A stretch of 6,975 bases of DNA from Syntrophomonadaceae bacterium (GTDB lineage: Bacteria; Bacillota; Dethiobacteria; DTU022): positions 1 to 6,975 of the forward strand of contig PXBM01000038.1 of NCBI GenBank assembly GCA_003566935.1, given 5' to 3'. Of the stretch, positions 1-6,347 are shown piece after piece. Position numbers and translations under genes: made by a program. The notes beneath the pieces were generated by a model that was not told the DNA's origin, did no database searches, and saw only the letters and a list, made by a program, of their open reading frames with translations. Within the stretch, counting starts at the first letter, position 1, and the number at the start of each line of letters is the position of its first letter.

Positions 1-966
1 AAAAGCAGAGAATACCCGGTTACTATTATATCCGCAGACCTAGATGGTTTAAAGCTTATTAATGATACTATGGGCCATGAAGCAGGAGATAAGCTGCTGC
101 AAGGGTGTGCGCTTGTTCTGCGGAAATCACTGCGCAATTCAGATATACTTGCCCGGGTTGGCGGAGATGAATTTTCTGCAATATTACCTGGTACGGACAA
201 GAAGACCGGTGAAACAGTGGTTCGACGGATCAGGCAAAATGTTAATAAATATAATCAGAAAAATAAGGAGCTTCTCCTCGGAATATCTCTAGGAGTGGCA
301 ACTGCTGAAAAAATAGATTACTCACTTAGTGATCTTTTTAAACGTGCAGATGACATGATGTACAGGGATAAGCTTTACAGCAGTACCAGCAGCCGAAGCA
401 AGATTGTGCAGAGTCTGCTTGCTGCCCTGGCAGAAAGAGATTATATTACAGAGGGTCATGCCCGTCGATTAGAAGAACTGTGCAGAGCAGTTGGGGAAAA
501 AATAGAGCTTTCGTCTCACCAGCTATCAGATCTGGCTCTTTTAGCACAGGTTCATGATCTTGGTAAGGTTGGCATTCCCGATACCATTTTATTTAAGCCG
601 GGTCCTCTAAATGAAGAAGAGTGGGAGATAATGAGGGGGCATCCTGAGAAAGGTTTCCGAATTGCTTCATCGTCCCCTGATTTATCCGGAGTGGCAGAGC
701 TAATCCTTAAGCACCATGAGCGCTGGGATGGTAAGGGCTATCCACTTGGTTTAAAAGGAACTCAAATTCCTGTTGAATGCCGTATTTTGGCCATGGTTGA
801 TGCTTTTGATGCTATGATCAGCCAGCGTCCATACAATAAAACTAAAACTCCCGAGGAAGCAATAAAAGAAATAAAAACTTGTGCCGGAAGTCAGTTCGAT
901 CCGAACCTGGTTCCGGTTTTTCTGACTATACTTAAAGAGCTAACAAGTTTAAATGTTGAAACATAG
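1..966 (+). CDS. Hybrid GGDEF / HD-GYP cyclic di-GMP enzyme, 5' end outside window
   Basis: The frame is open from base 1 and ends at TAG 964-966, giving 321 residues of a protein whose N-terminus lies off the left edge. The internal ATG at 70 falls inside the GGDEF domain and is not the real start. Seen: the nucleotide and metal-binding segment DLDGLKLIND (residues 13-22), an RxxD motif (RNSD, 45-48) exactly five residues before an intact GGDEF (54-58; bases 160-174), then an HD-GYP domain with HD at 185-186 (VHDLGKVGIPD) and HHERWDGKGYP at 238-248. Family knowledge: GGDEF domains make c-di-GMP from GTP, RxxD is the product-inhibition site, and HD-GYP domains hydrolyse c-di-GMP. Both halves keep their signatures, so either activity, or switching between them, is possible. 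Any sensor domain would be in the missing part. The gene converges on the GYF/MORN gene across 32 bp of T-rich DNA with no clear terminator hairpin. Confidence 0.95.
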   Translation, partial: KSREYPVTIISADLDGLKLINDTMGHEAGDKLLQGCALVLRKSLRNSDILARVGGDEFSAILPGTDKKTGETVVRRIRQNVNKYNQKNKELLLGISLGVATAEKIDYSLSDLFKRADDMMYRDKLYSSTSSRSKIVQSLLAALAERDYITEGHARRLEELCRAVGEKIELSSHQLSDLALLAQVHDLGKVGIPDTILFKPGPLNEEEWEIMRGHPEKGFRIASSSPDLSGVAELILKHHERWDGKGYPLGLKGTQIPVECRILAMVDAFDAMISQRPYNKTKTPEEAIKEIKTCAGSQFDPNLVPVFLTILKELTSLNVET

Positions 967-998
967 TTAGCAGGGTAAACCAATAATCTTTTTCTTTA

Positions 999-1934
999 TT
1001 ATTCCGCTAGTAACCCGTCGATCCAGATCCCACTGGCTGTCCTGCCATCAGGGTGAATCATGGTTCCTTCTCCGTGAGCTTTGCCATTTTTCAAGAAACC
1101 GACATATCTTTCTCCCCTGGGAAAAATCATTGTGCCATAACCTTCTATGCGACCATTATTAAAGTTGCCGACATAAACCCTACCGTCCGGGTGAGCCCAA
1201 CGACCCTCACCATGTGCTAACCCGTCTTTTAAAGGGCCATTATAAGTTCCTCCCAGCAAAGGAATAGTTTCTTCTCCGGCAGTCCCATTTTCGGGAGAAG
1301 CAGTATCTGATTCTGTGGTGTTATCTGTCGAAGAGTCTGGCGGAGCTGTTTCTGCAGCTGCTTGGTCTGCGGTTTCTGTTTCTTCAACTCTACTCTCTCC
1401 TGTTTTGTCATCATCTGCAGTTGTTTCTTCCCCAGTTTGAAAGCTTTCATCATCGAGTTCTGCAACGCTCCAGCCAAAAATTTCATCAGATGCAAAATAA
1501 TCATTTTCAGGTTGCTCAGGCTCTGTTGGCTCTTCAGCAGCAACAGGTTCAAATTCAAAGAATGGGTTTGCTGTTTCCGGGGTGTCGCCTGTGAGGAAAA
1601 GGGAAATGATTGCTACACCGAAAACTATAAAGAGCGCGGCTGCAGCTACAGCTATTATAAAGGTTTTATTTTTAACCGGTTTTGGTTGGCCAGGTGATGC
1701 AGGGGCTGATTTTGCCGGGGGCGGAGGAGGGTTGTTCGTTTCAAGATCGGAGTTAATGATCAGGCCCGGTATTTTTTCTGCAGAAATCCAGCCTGTTTGT
1801 TCATTATTCCAGACCAGGGTGTTCCCAAATATTCTATTTTCCCGGGCTTCCTGCCAAAGCTGTTCCCAGTTGTAAGGGCCTAGCTGTTGTTCATCTTTAT
1901 AAACATACCACTGAGCTGATGTTTTTTCATTCAT
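999..1934 (-). CDS. GYF_2-like domain, single membrane helix, MORN-repeat protein
   Basis: 311 residues, last gene of the leftward three-gene operon. Seen: an N-terminal module (about 8-58) with WYVY, LGPYNWEQL and GWISAEKIPGL, the pattern of GYF_2/DUF4339 domains; a proline stretch (PPPPP, 69-73); lysines just before a membrane helix (about 91-115); a long acidic, Thr/Ser/Pro-rich linker (117-225); then MORN repeats starting at Y231, Y254 and Y277, with a degenerate fourth at A300, an exact 23-residue period. The basic residues before the helix suggest the GYF_2 part is cytoplasmic and the MORN part outside the membrane. The start is set by GAGGAGGT, 9 nt before ATG and lying inside the end of the lgt-like gene. 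That gene stops 2 bp earlier, so translation is probably coupled. GYF domains elsewhere bind proline-rich peptides; MORN repeats bind lipids or proteins. The specific role is unknown. Confidence 0.85.
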   Translation of the reverse strand: MNEKTSAQWYVYKDEQQLGPYNWEQLWQEARENRIFGNTLVWNNEQTGWISAEKIPGLIINSDLETNNPPPPPAKSAPASPGQPKPVKNKTFIIAVAAAALFIVFGVAIISLFLTGDTPETANPFFEFEPVAAEEPTEPEQPENDYFASDEIFGWSVAELDDESFQTGEETTADDDKTGESRVEETETADQAAAETAPPDSSTDNTTESDTASPENGTAGEETIPLLGGTYNGPLKDGLAHGEGRWAHPDGRVYVGNFNNGRIEGYGTMIFPRGERYVGFLKNGKAHGEGTMIHPDGRTASGIWIDGLLAE

Positions 1935-1936
1935 GT

Positions 1937-2770
1937 TTATTCGACCTCCTCAATCCCTGATGCGTCTTTTTGCTTTAGTGCAAAAAACGCCCAGGCAGTA
2001 AAAATTATTAATGCAGTGCCGTATACTATTGGTCCCCTGATTATATTGGATAAATGATCAGCAGCCGGGAAATCCCTGAAGAAGTATGTTGTCAACCTGC
2101 CGGCAGTAAATACTATGCCGAAAACTGCTGCAGCCAGGCCGCTTTTAGTTTTCCTGGAGAGAACTAACCATGCTGCCAGTGAAGCGGTTATTGCTGCTGC
2201 CATTTCGTAAAGCTGTGTCGGGTGAACAGCAGCAGGGAAAAAGAAAGATAGTTCACTGGCAGTGCTCAGTTGAGCCTGGTGGGCCGGCGAAAAAGGTGGA
2301 AACCTGATGCCAAAAGGCATATCGGTTGATACACCGTAACAGCAGCCGTTCAAAAAACAGCCCATCCGCATTATGGCCGCTGAAATCCCCAGGTGTGGGG
2401 CCAGATGATCTGTGAGTTTTAGAAACGGCAGTTTAATAGTTTTATTGATTAACCACCAGGCCAAAAGCGAAACTGCCAGGCCACCGTATAATGTAAAGTT
2501 GCTAAGGTGTAACCGGGCCAGGATAGAGGGGTCTTCCGTAACCTGTGGCCAGTATAAAATTGCATACAGCAGCCTGGAACCAATAAAAAAAACTGCGATA
2601 ATAACGGCGATCATAGTAATATTCTGAGCTGGAAAAAGATTCACCCGCCGCAAATGTAAGTAAGCTGCAGTTGAGAGGTAGCAGGCAGCCAGGACCCCGA
2701 AAAAACGGTAGGAACTGACGACAAAATTTACGTTTTCGCCCAGGCTCAGATCAACAAGAATAGGGTGCAT
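1937..2770 (-). CDS. lgt: Divergent Lgt-family prolipoprotein diacylglyceryl transferase
   Basis: 277 residues, a polytopic membrane protein with about seven hydrophobic segments, the usual size for Lgt. Lgt moves diacylglyceryl from phosphatidylglycerol to the lipobox cysteine of prolipoproteins. Seen: MHPI at the N-terminus, Y21 in SSYRFFG, HPTQLYE at 183-189, and an arginine-rich GRLTTYFFR near the C-terminus (224-232). The signature loop reads RMGCFLNGCCYG (135-146). In the classical enzyme the residue after RxG is an essential asparagine (N146 in E. coli, from memory), but here it is cysteine, and two further cysteines follow. The position of the E. coli loop histidine appears to be tyrosine (LYGGL, 94-98). 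The fold is clear; lipoprotein transferase activity is less so. AAAGGA lies 9 nt before ATG. It starts 18 bp after the 817-residue gene and ends 2 bp before the MORN gene. Neither neighbour has a lipobox. Confidence 0.85.
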   Translation of the reverse strand: MHPILVDLSLGENVNFVVSSYRFFGVLAACYLSTAAYLHLRRVNLFPAQNITMIAVIIAVFFIGSRLLYAILYWPQVTEDPSILARLHLSNFTLYGGLAVSLLAWWLINKTIKLPFLKLTDHLAPHLGISAAIMRMGCFLNGCCYGVSTDMPFGIRFPPFSPAHQAQLSTASELSFFFPAAVHPTQLYEMAAAITASLAAWLVLSRKTKSGLAAAVFGIVFTAGRLTTYFFRDFPAADHLSNIIRGPIVYGTALIIFTAWAFFALKQKDASGIEEVE

Positions 2771-2788
2771 CTGGCAGGTCCTTTCATC

Positions 2789-5242
2789 TTATTCGCTTAA
2801 AGGTTCAACCCGTTCAATTCTCCAGTTTCCCGACATAAAATCTATGTTATTGGTGGGCAGGGCAAAGCTGCCCGACATATTGTTTCCACCTTCAAGTCTC
2901 CCCTTGAAGAACGTCTTAGATCCGTCATCCTCATCGACCAGGATAAATTCGAGGACGTTGTTTTCAAATGTAGCGGTAAACTCCCGTCTGTCGCTGGATG
3001 CAGACATATCTTCCGGCAGCACCTGGTCAACGTGTATGTCAAGGGTGCTATTATACAGGTTACTTTCGCCAATCCGATCCAGTCCCATGGTTATGGGGAT
3101 ATCAACATCTATCAGGTGTTCTTCTACCGTTTGTTTTATGACTTCCCACATGGTTTCGCCGAACTCGTTTTCACAGCCTTCCACCTGATCGCTGACTTCA
3201 GGATCTGAAGGGTCATAATCCTGCAGTGCCCAGTATTCTATAACCATAAACCCTTTCCAGCTTCCGCTCAAGTCTTCCTCAACAGCTCCGATAGTAATAA
3301 CTGTATCCGGAACAGAAACCGTAAATTCAACTATTTCAGCAGGCTTATCATCTCTCATGTCTGCAGCATTTTTGTAAAGCCTGATTTCATTTGGTGCGCC
3401 TGCTGACAAATGTCCAAGAACGGTAAAAGATGCCCTGACATGACCATTTTCATCCAGCCGACCTGTCCACATTCTTGGATCGGCATCTTCTGTGAGGGGG
3501 CCGAACTGGACAATATAACCGGGATATATTAGGTCTTCACCTTCTGCAGTTGCCTCCTGGAGGTTGAGGTTAACTACCTGGTTAAACTTGGCTCTTAGCC
3601 GGTTAAGCTCTCGTTTGTACTCTTCTTCCTGTTCGTAACGCACCTTTTTTTCAAGCTGCCTGAAAACGGGCTCCAGGGTTTCGTTTAGCAGCTGGCTTTT
3701 GTAAGCATTGGCAATATCGTCTTTCAATTTTTCATTTAGGCCGCCGCCACCGGCAAAACCGTGTCCCTGGGCTTCGAGCTGGTAAATAGCCTGGGAAGTT
3801 TCATCTTGCCAGAAAAGGTAGGTATAGCGATTCAAATCATTTTCTAACATACGTCTGAATTGTTCAGGTGAATCGGCATAATCGTGAATATCTTTAATTC
3901 GCCTGTACCAATCAGCTCCGCTTCTTGCATGGTTTTCACGGTAATAAAGTTCATAGGCTTTGCTCCATACTTCCTGCCGCCCCTTTATCAGCTGCTCCCT
4001 TAACTTGGTTAAAGAGTAATCGATGGCGGTTACTCCAATCATTGAAACTTTTAAAGCTTTTGTGCCCCACTTACTAATAGCCAGGCCCTGTGCAGTGTTA
4101 AAGGTATTAACTGCCATGGCCCGCTGGTCGCCTCTGCTGTAATCAACAGCCAACTGGGCTACAGCCAGGGCTGTTCCTACGTTGGTCATGGCATCCGAGA
4201 GGCCGGATATGAACTCAGAACTGTATGCAAGCCCTTCCATTTCAAAGATTGCTCCCGATGCCTTCAGCCAGTCATCGGTTACAGATTTTCCGAGATTCCA
4301 TGCTTTTCCTCCGGTAGTTAGCTGGTTATTAATCAGTTCTTCGATTACTTCTGCGTGCATGTCTCCATATTTAATGAATTGGTCATGAGCTTCAAAAAGA
4401 CCCGGAGCAATTCTGGTATACCTTGTTCCCTCTCCGGAAATGGTAAACGAGCCATAAGTAGACAGGTGGTTGGTTGTTATTATGATCCTGTTGTTTGCTT
4501 CGTCAAGCTCAAAGACAACAGGTTCCCAGCTGTTTGTGTTTTCATTAAAGTAGCCTGCTCCTACGGTTCCATCTGTAGGTTCGTAAGGAATGCTTAATGT
4601 GTAAAGACCGGAATCCTGGGGGGCTCCTTCAAGGCTGAAGCTATAGGCATTAACTTTTGCATCGGGTACAGGCTCTGGGGCGGACATTTTTGTTACTTTT
4701 AAGTTTGCTTCTGATTCCGCGAGATATAGCGGGGACATTTCCAGCCCTACACCGTTATATTCAAAACCGGGATTGTCAGCGTTAATAATATTTGTTTGGC
4801 TTCCGAAGTCGCTCTGTTCATCTGCTTCCAACTGCTTTGCGCTTCTAAAATAAAAATCTGGGTCTATCCCAAAAAGGTAAGTACCATCTTCGCTGACCGG
4901 AGCATAGTCGCCAGGGGAGCTTCCGCCAGTAGAAGATGTAAGGTTAGCGATACGGGGTATAATCAGTACTGCAGCGGCGATAATAATTACTGCAACAACA
5001 GCCAGAGCGAAAGTGAGTGGACTTTTCTTTTTTTTGGCCATATCCTGGGTGTCTTTATTTCGAGAAGAAAATAGTCCGGTTAATTCGGGGGTTTGATTGA
5101 CAACAACCCATTTTCCGGTTGACTCCCGCCAGGCCAGGTCTTCTGGCTCAATATTTCCCGTCTGGCCATAATGTGTAATTTCTTCCCAACTAAAGGGCCC
5201 GTATCTCTCACCTTCCCTGGACAGATACCACTTTTCAGACAT
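2789..5242 (-). CDS. Large membrane-anchored protein with N-terminal GYF_2-like domain
   Basis: 817 residues, first gene of the operon; no known family recognised for the main body. Seen in order: a GYF_2-like module (about 4-56; WYLSREGERYGPFSWEEI); a KKKK patch (70-73) before one membrane helix (75-95), which predicts cytoplasmic GYF_2 and an extracytoplasmic remainder; a beta-rich region (about 115-275) ending in NHLSTYGSF, a pattern typical of extracellular beta-sandwich domains; a long helical region (280-560) with an Ala/Gly-rich hydrophobic part (350-415) and a charged, coiled-coil-like end (520-560); a second beta region (570-650); and a C-terminal region starting GSWKGF (660) with GRLEGG, MSGSF and SGNWRIER, which resembles lipocalin-like beta-barrels. 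There is no lipobox, and only one cysteine (C690). The start is supported by AAGGAG 10 nt before ATG. The domain calls after the membrane helix are inference. Confidence 0.85.
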   Translation of the reverse strand: MSEKWYLSREGERYGPFSWEEITHYGQTGNIEPEDLAWRESTGKWVVVNQTPELTGLFSSRNKDTQDMAKKKKSPLTFALAVVAVIIIAAAVLIIPRIANLTSSTGGSSPGDYAPVSEDGTYLFGIDPDFYFRSAKQLEADEQSDFGSQTNIINADNPGFEYNGVGLEMSPLYLAESEANLKVTKMSAPEPVPDAKVNAYSFSLEGAPQDSGLYTLSIPYEPTDGTVGAGYFNENTNSWEPVVFELDEANNRIIITTNHLSTYGSFTISGEGTRYTRIAPGLFEAHDQFIKYGDMHAEVIEELINNQLTTGGKAWNLGKSVTDDWLKASGAIFEMEGLAYSSEFISGLSDAMTNVGTALAVAQLAVDYSRGDQRAMAVNTFNTAQGLAISKWGTKALKVSMIGVTAIDYSLTKLREQLIKGRQEVWSKAYELYYRENHARSGADWYRRIKDIHDYADSPEQFRRMLENDLNRYTYLFWQDETSQAIYQLEAQGHGFAGGGGLNEKLKDDIANAYKSQLLNETLEPVFRQLEKKVRYEQEEEYKRELNRLRAKFNQVVNLNLQEATAEGEDLIYPGYIVQFGPLTEDADPRMWTGRLDENGHVRASFTVLGHLSAGAPNEIRLYKNAADMRDDKPAEIVEFTVSVPDTVITIGAVEEDLSGSWKGFMVIEYWALQDYDPSDPEVSDQVEGCENEFGETMWEVIKQTVEEHLIDVDIPITMGLDRIGESNLYNSTLDIHVDQVLPEDMSASSDRREFTATFENNVLEFILVDEDDGSKTFFKGRLEGGNNMSGSFALPTNNIDFMSGNWRIERVEPLSE

Positions 5243-5699
5243 TTGACCCCACTCCTTTACCCTGAAATTATCAACTAAGTTGCTATATCAATGCTGTTGC
5301 CTGCTGAAGAAAACTGTTCTCGCTGATCGTTTAGGCAGGAACTACACCGGCTTAGCTTAACCAACATTTTCATGCCTGCACTATATGCTCGCTTCGGTTT
5401 TTTTCAGCAAGCTGAGCAGCTACGTATGTAAAAAGCAACTTGAATAATATATATAATGAACACATTAACAGTTATATTTATCCAGGCAAAAACTAACTGC
5501 TACTAGCGGATATATTTTCAAACAATGGTTTAATCGAGCGAAAAAATCAATAATTGCATTATCAGCTGCTTCAATATTTAGTTATCTGGGTAAGCACATG
5601 CAAGCCAAAAATAATATAAGCTATTTGATTTAAAAAAACAATAAAAAAATAATGGAGCCATTTATTATTTAGGTTTGCCGAAGATTTTATAACAAGTAA
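5243..5699. other. Intergenic gap upstream of the GYF/lgt operon
   Basis: 457 bp of AT-rich DNA between the operon start and the HU terminator. No gene with convincing start signals is seen on either strand. It must hold the leftward operon promoter, but no clear TTGACA/TATAAT pair stands out. The best loose match is TTGTTT, 17 bp, TATATT on the minus strand, near 5605-5635. The stretch near 5275-5412 carries an inverted repeat and a 32-codon minus-strand frame (5373-5275, two early ATGs, ending 32 bp before the next gene) whose Shine-Dalgarno is poor. Confidence 0.6.
5302..5409. repeat. 15-bp imperfect inverted repeat bounding a 78-bp interior
   Basis: TGCTGAAGAAAACTG (5302-5316) is the near reverse complement of CGGTTTTTTTCAGCA (5395-5409). 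As a rightward RNA all 15 positions pair, two of them as G-U; as a leftward RNA the same two positions become A-C mismatches. Inside, GCAGG (5335-5339) can pair with CCTGC (5375-5379), while another CCTGC (5300-5304) competes for the same partner. It could be a small MITE-like repeat, a structured RNA, or part of the operon leader. Copy number cannot be judged from one window. Confidence 0.5.
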
Positions 5700-5728
5700 G
5701 AAAGCCCCGGCATTTATCCGGGGCTTTC
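5700..5728 (-). terminator. Intrinsic terminator of the HU gene
   Basis: A perfect 11-bp GC-rich stem (GAAAGCCCCGG, 5700-5710, with its complement 5718-5728) and a 7-nt loop lie 11 bp past the HU stop codon. The leftward transcript continues into a moderately T-rich tail (TTACTTGTTATAAAAT). Placement and stem strength make it the HU terminator. It could also work on the other strand, where a short T-rich tail follows, but no rightward gene is seen there. Confidence 0.85.
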
Positions 5729-5739
5729 ACTATAAATTT

Positions 5740-6012
5740 TTATTTAACTTTTTCTTTAAGTGCTTTGCCTGCCTTAAATGCAGGAATATTTTGAGCAGCT
5801 ATTTTAATAGTTTCACCGGTGCTCGGATTACGCCCTTCCCTTGCCTCTCTTTTGCGAACTTCGAAGGTGCCAAATCCAACCAGTTGTACTTTTTCGCCTT
5901 TTGCCAGTGAATCTGTTATGGAGTCGATTACTGCATTTACTGCTTTTTCTGAGTCTTTTTTCATCATACCAGTTTTTTCAACTACATTGTCTACCAGTTC
6001 AGATTTGTTCAT
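5740..6012 (-). CDS. hup: HU-family DNA-binding protein
   Basis: 90 residues, the standard length for bacterial HU. HU dimers bind and bend DNA without strict sequence preference and compact the nucleoid. Seen: the helical N-terminal half (MNKSELVDNVVEKTG), the core GFGTFEVRKREAREGRNP (46-63), the beta-arm tip RNPSTGE (61-67) with the DNA-intercalating proline at 63, and the C-terminal PAFKAGKALKEKVK. All family positions appear intact. AAAGGGG lies 11 nt before the ATG. The gene is monocistronic, closed by a strong hairpin terminator. Its leader of about 260 nt begins at a near-consensus promoter and contains a c-di-GMP-I aptamer, an unusual arrangement for an HU gene. No gene lies between aptamer and HU. 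Confidence 0.97.
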   Translation of the reverse strand: MNKSELVDNVVEKTGMMKKDSEKAVNAVIDSITDSLAKGEKVQLVGFGTFEVRKREAREGRNPSTGETIKIAAQNIPAFKAGKALKEKVK

Positions 6013-6130
6013 TTAATACACAGCCCCTTTAAAAAAAGAATTATTTTTGATGAATGGAAGATTAAAACTTCAGGTTTACCGGCTTTACTGCTAAAGTAAC
6101 ACCTCCTCGAAATAATAAATCTTTCAATGT

Positions 6131-6160
6131 AATATAAGACAACCACAAAGGCTGCCTCAA
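6131..6160 (-). promoter_or_regulatory. Possible second HU promoter or leader hairpin
   Basis: On the minus strand TTGAGG (6160-6155) and TATATT (6136-6131) are 18 bp apart, so HU could also be transcribed from downstream of the aptamer. The same bases can fold as an RNA hairpin of about 10 bp with G-U pairs (5' arm 6159-6150, 3' arm 6144-6135), so the site may instead be part of the riboswitch expression platform. The hairpin lacks a U-run, so it is not a classic terminator. Confidence 0.25.
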
Positions 6161-6189
6161 GTATAACTCGTGTTGACTATAAAAATCTT

Positions 6190-6273
6190 TTCTCTCGGCA
6201 ACCTGGCAGTCCGATTATAGGCCCCATGGCTTTGCGTCCCCATATTACTATGAGTTTGCCTTTTCCCCTATGT
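6190..6273 (-). promoter_or_regulatory. Cyclic di-GMP-I (GEMM) riboswitch aptamer
   Basis: Read on the minus strand, the conserved GEMM elements occur in order with normal spacing: GGCAAAC (6260-6254); a short stem CATA/TATG capped by a GTAA (GNRA) tetraloop (6252-6241); GGGACGCAAAGCC (6240-6228); GGGCCTA (6225-6219); and GCCAGGTTGCCGA (6207-6195). These match the class I c-di-GMP aptamer as known from Vibrio and Geobacter examples. The 5' end coincides with the transcription start predicted from the promoter just upstream. No obvious outer P1 pairing was found by eye. The next gene in the same direction is HU, whose ATG is about 180 nt past the aptamer core. No clear terminator follows, so ON or OFF behaviour cannot be told from sequence. 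Confidence 0.92.
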
Positions 6274-6279
6274 GTTTGC

Positions 6280-6308
6280 ATTATATAAAGCAATAGCTTG
6301 CAAGTCAA
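6280..6308 (-). promoter_or_regulatory. Promoter of the c-di-GMP riboswitch and HU transcript
   Basis: On the minus strand TTGACT (6308-6303) is followed after exactly 17 bp by TATAAT (6285-6280), a near-perfect sigma-A (housekeeping) promoter. The predicted start is near 6273, a few bases before the conserved aptamer core. This ties the aptamer orientation to HU. Confidence 0.8.
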
Positions 6309-6347
6309 TAAGATATGCTTAACTTGACTGCTTATCTATAAAAGAAG

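Noticed and set aside
967..998. Bidirectional terminator between the convergent genes
   Set aside because: Only an AT-rich 6-bp AATAAT/ATTATT pairing and T-rich DNA are present; no GC stem to support a call.
1229..1697. Frames of about 110 codons on both strands inside the GYF/MORN gene
   Set aside because: Shadow frames within the low-complexity acidic linker; no ribosome binding sites or domains.
2844..3188. 114-codon plus-strand frame opposite the 817-residue gene
   Set aside because: Antisense shadow with Ser-rich random-looking composition; the minus-strand gene has a clear start, domains and operon context.
5665..5685. Second GGCAAACC-like match to the c-di-GMP aptamer on the minus strand
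   Set aside because: The remaining GEMM elements (GACGCAAAGCC, GGTTGCCGA) do not follow.
6045..6125. Small leader peptide frame (TTG start, 21 codons) between aptamer and HU
   Set aside because: No Shine-Dalgarno before the TTG; the GAGGAGGTG lies inside the frame rather than before it.
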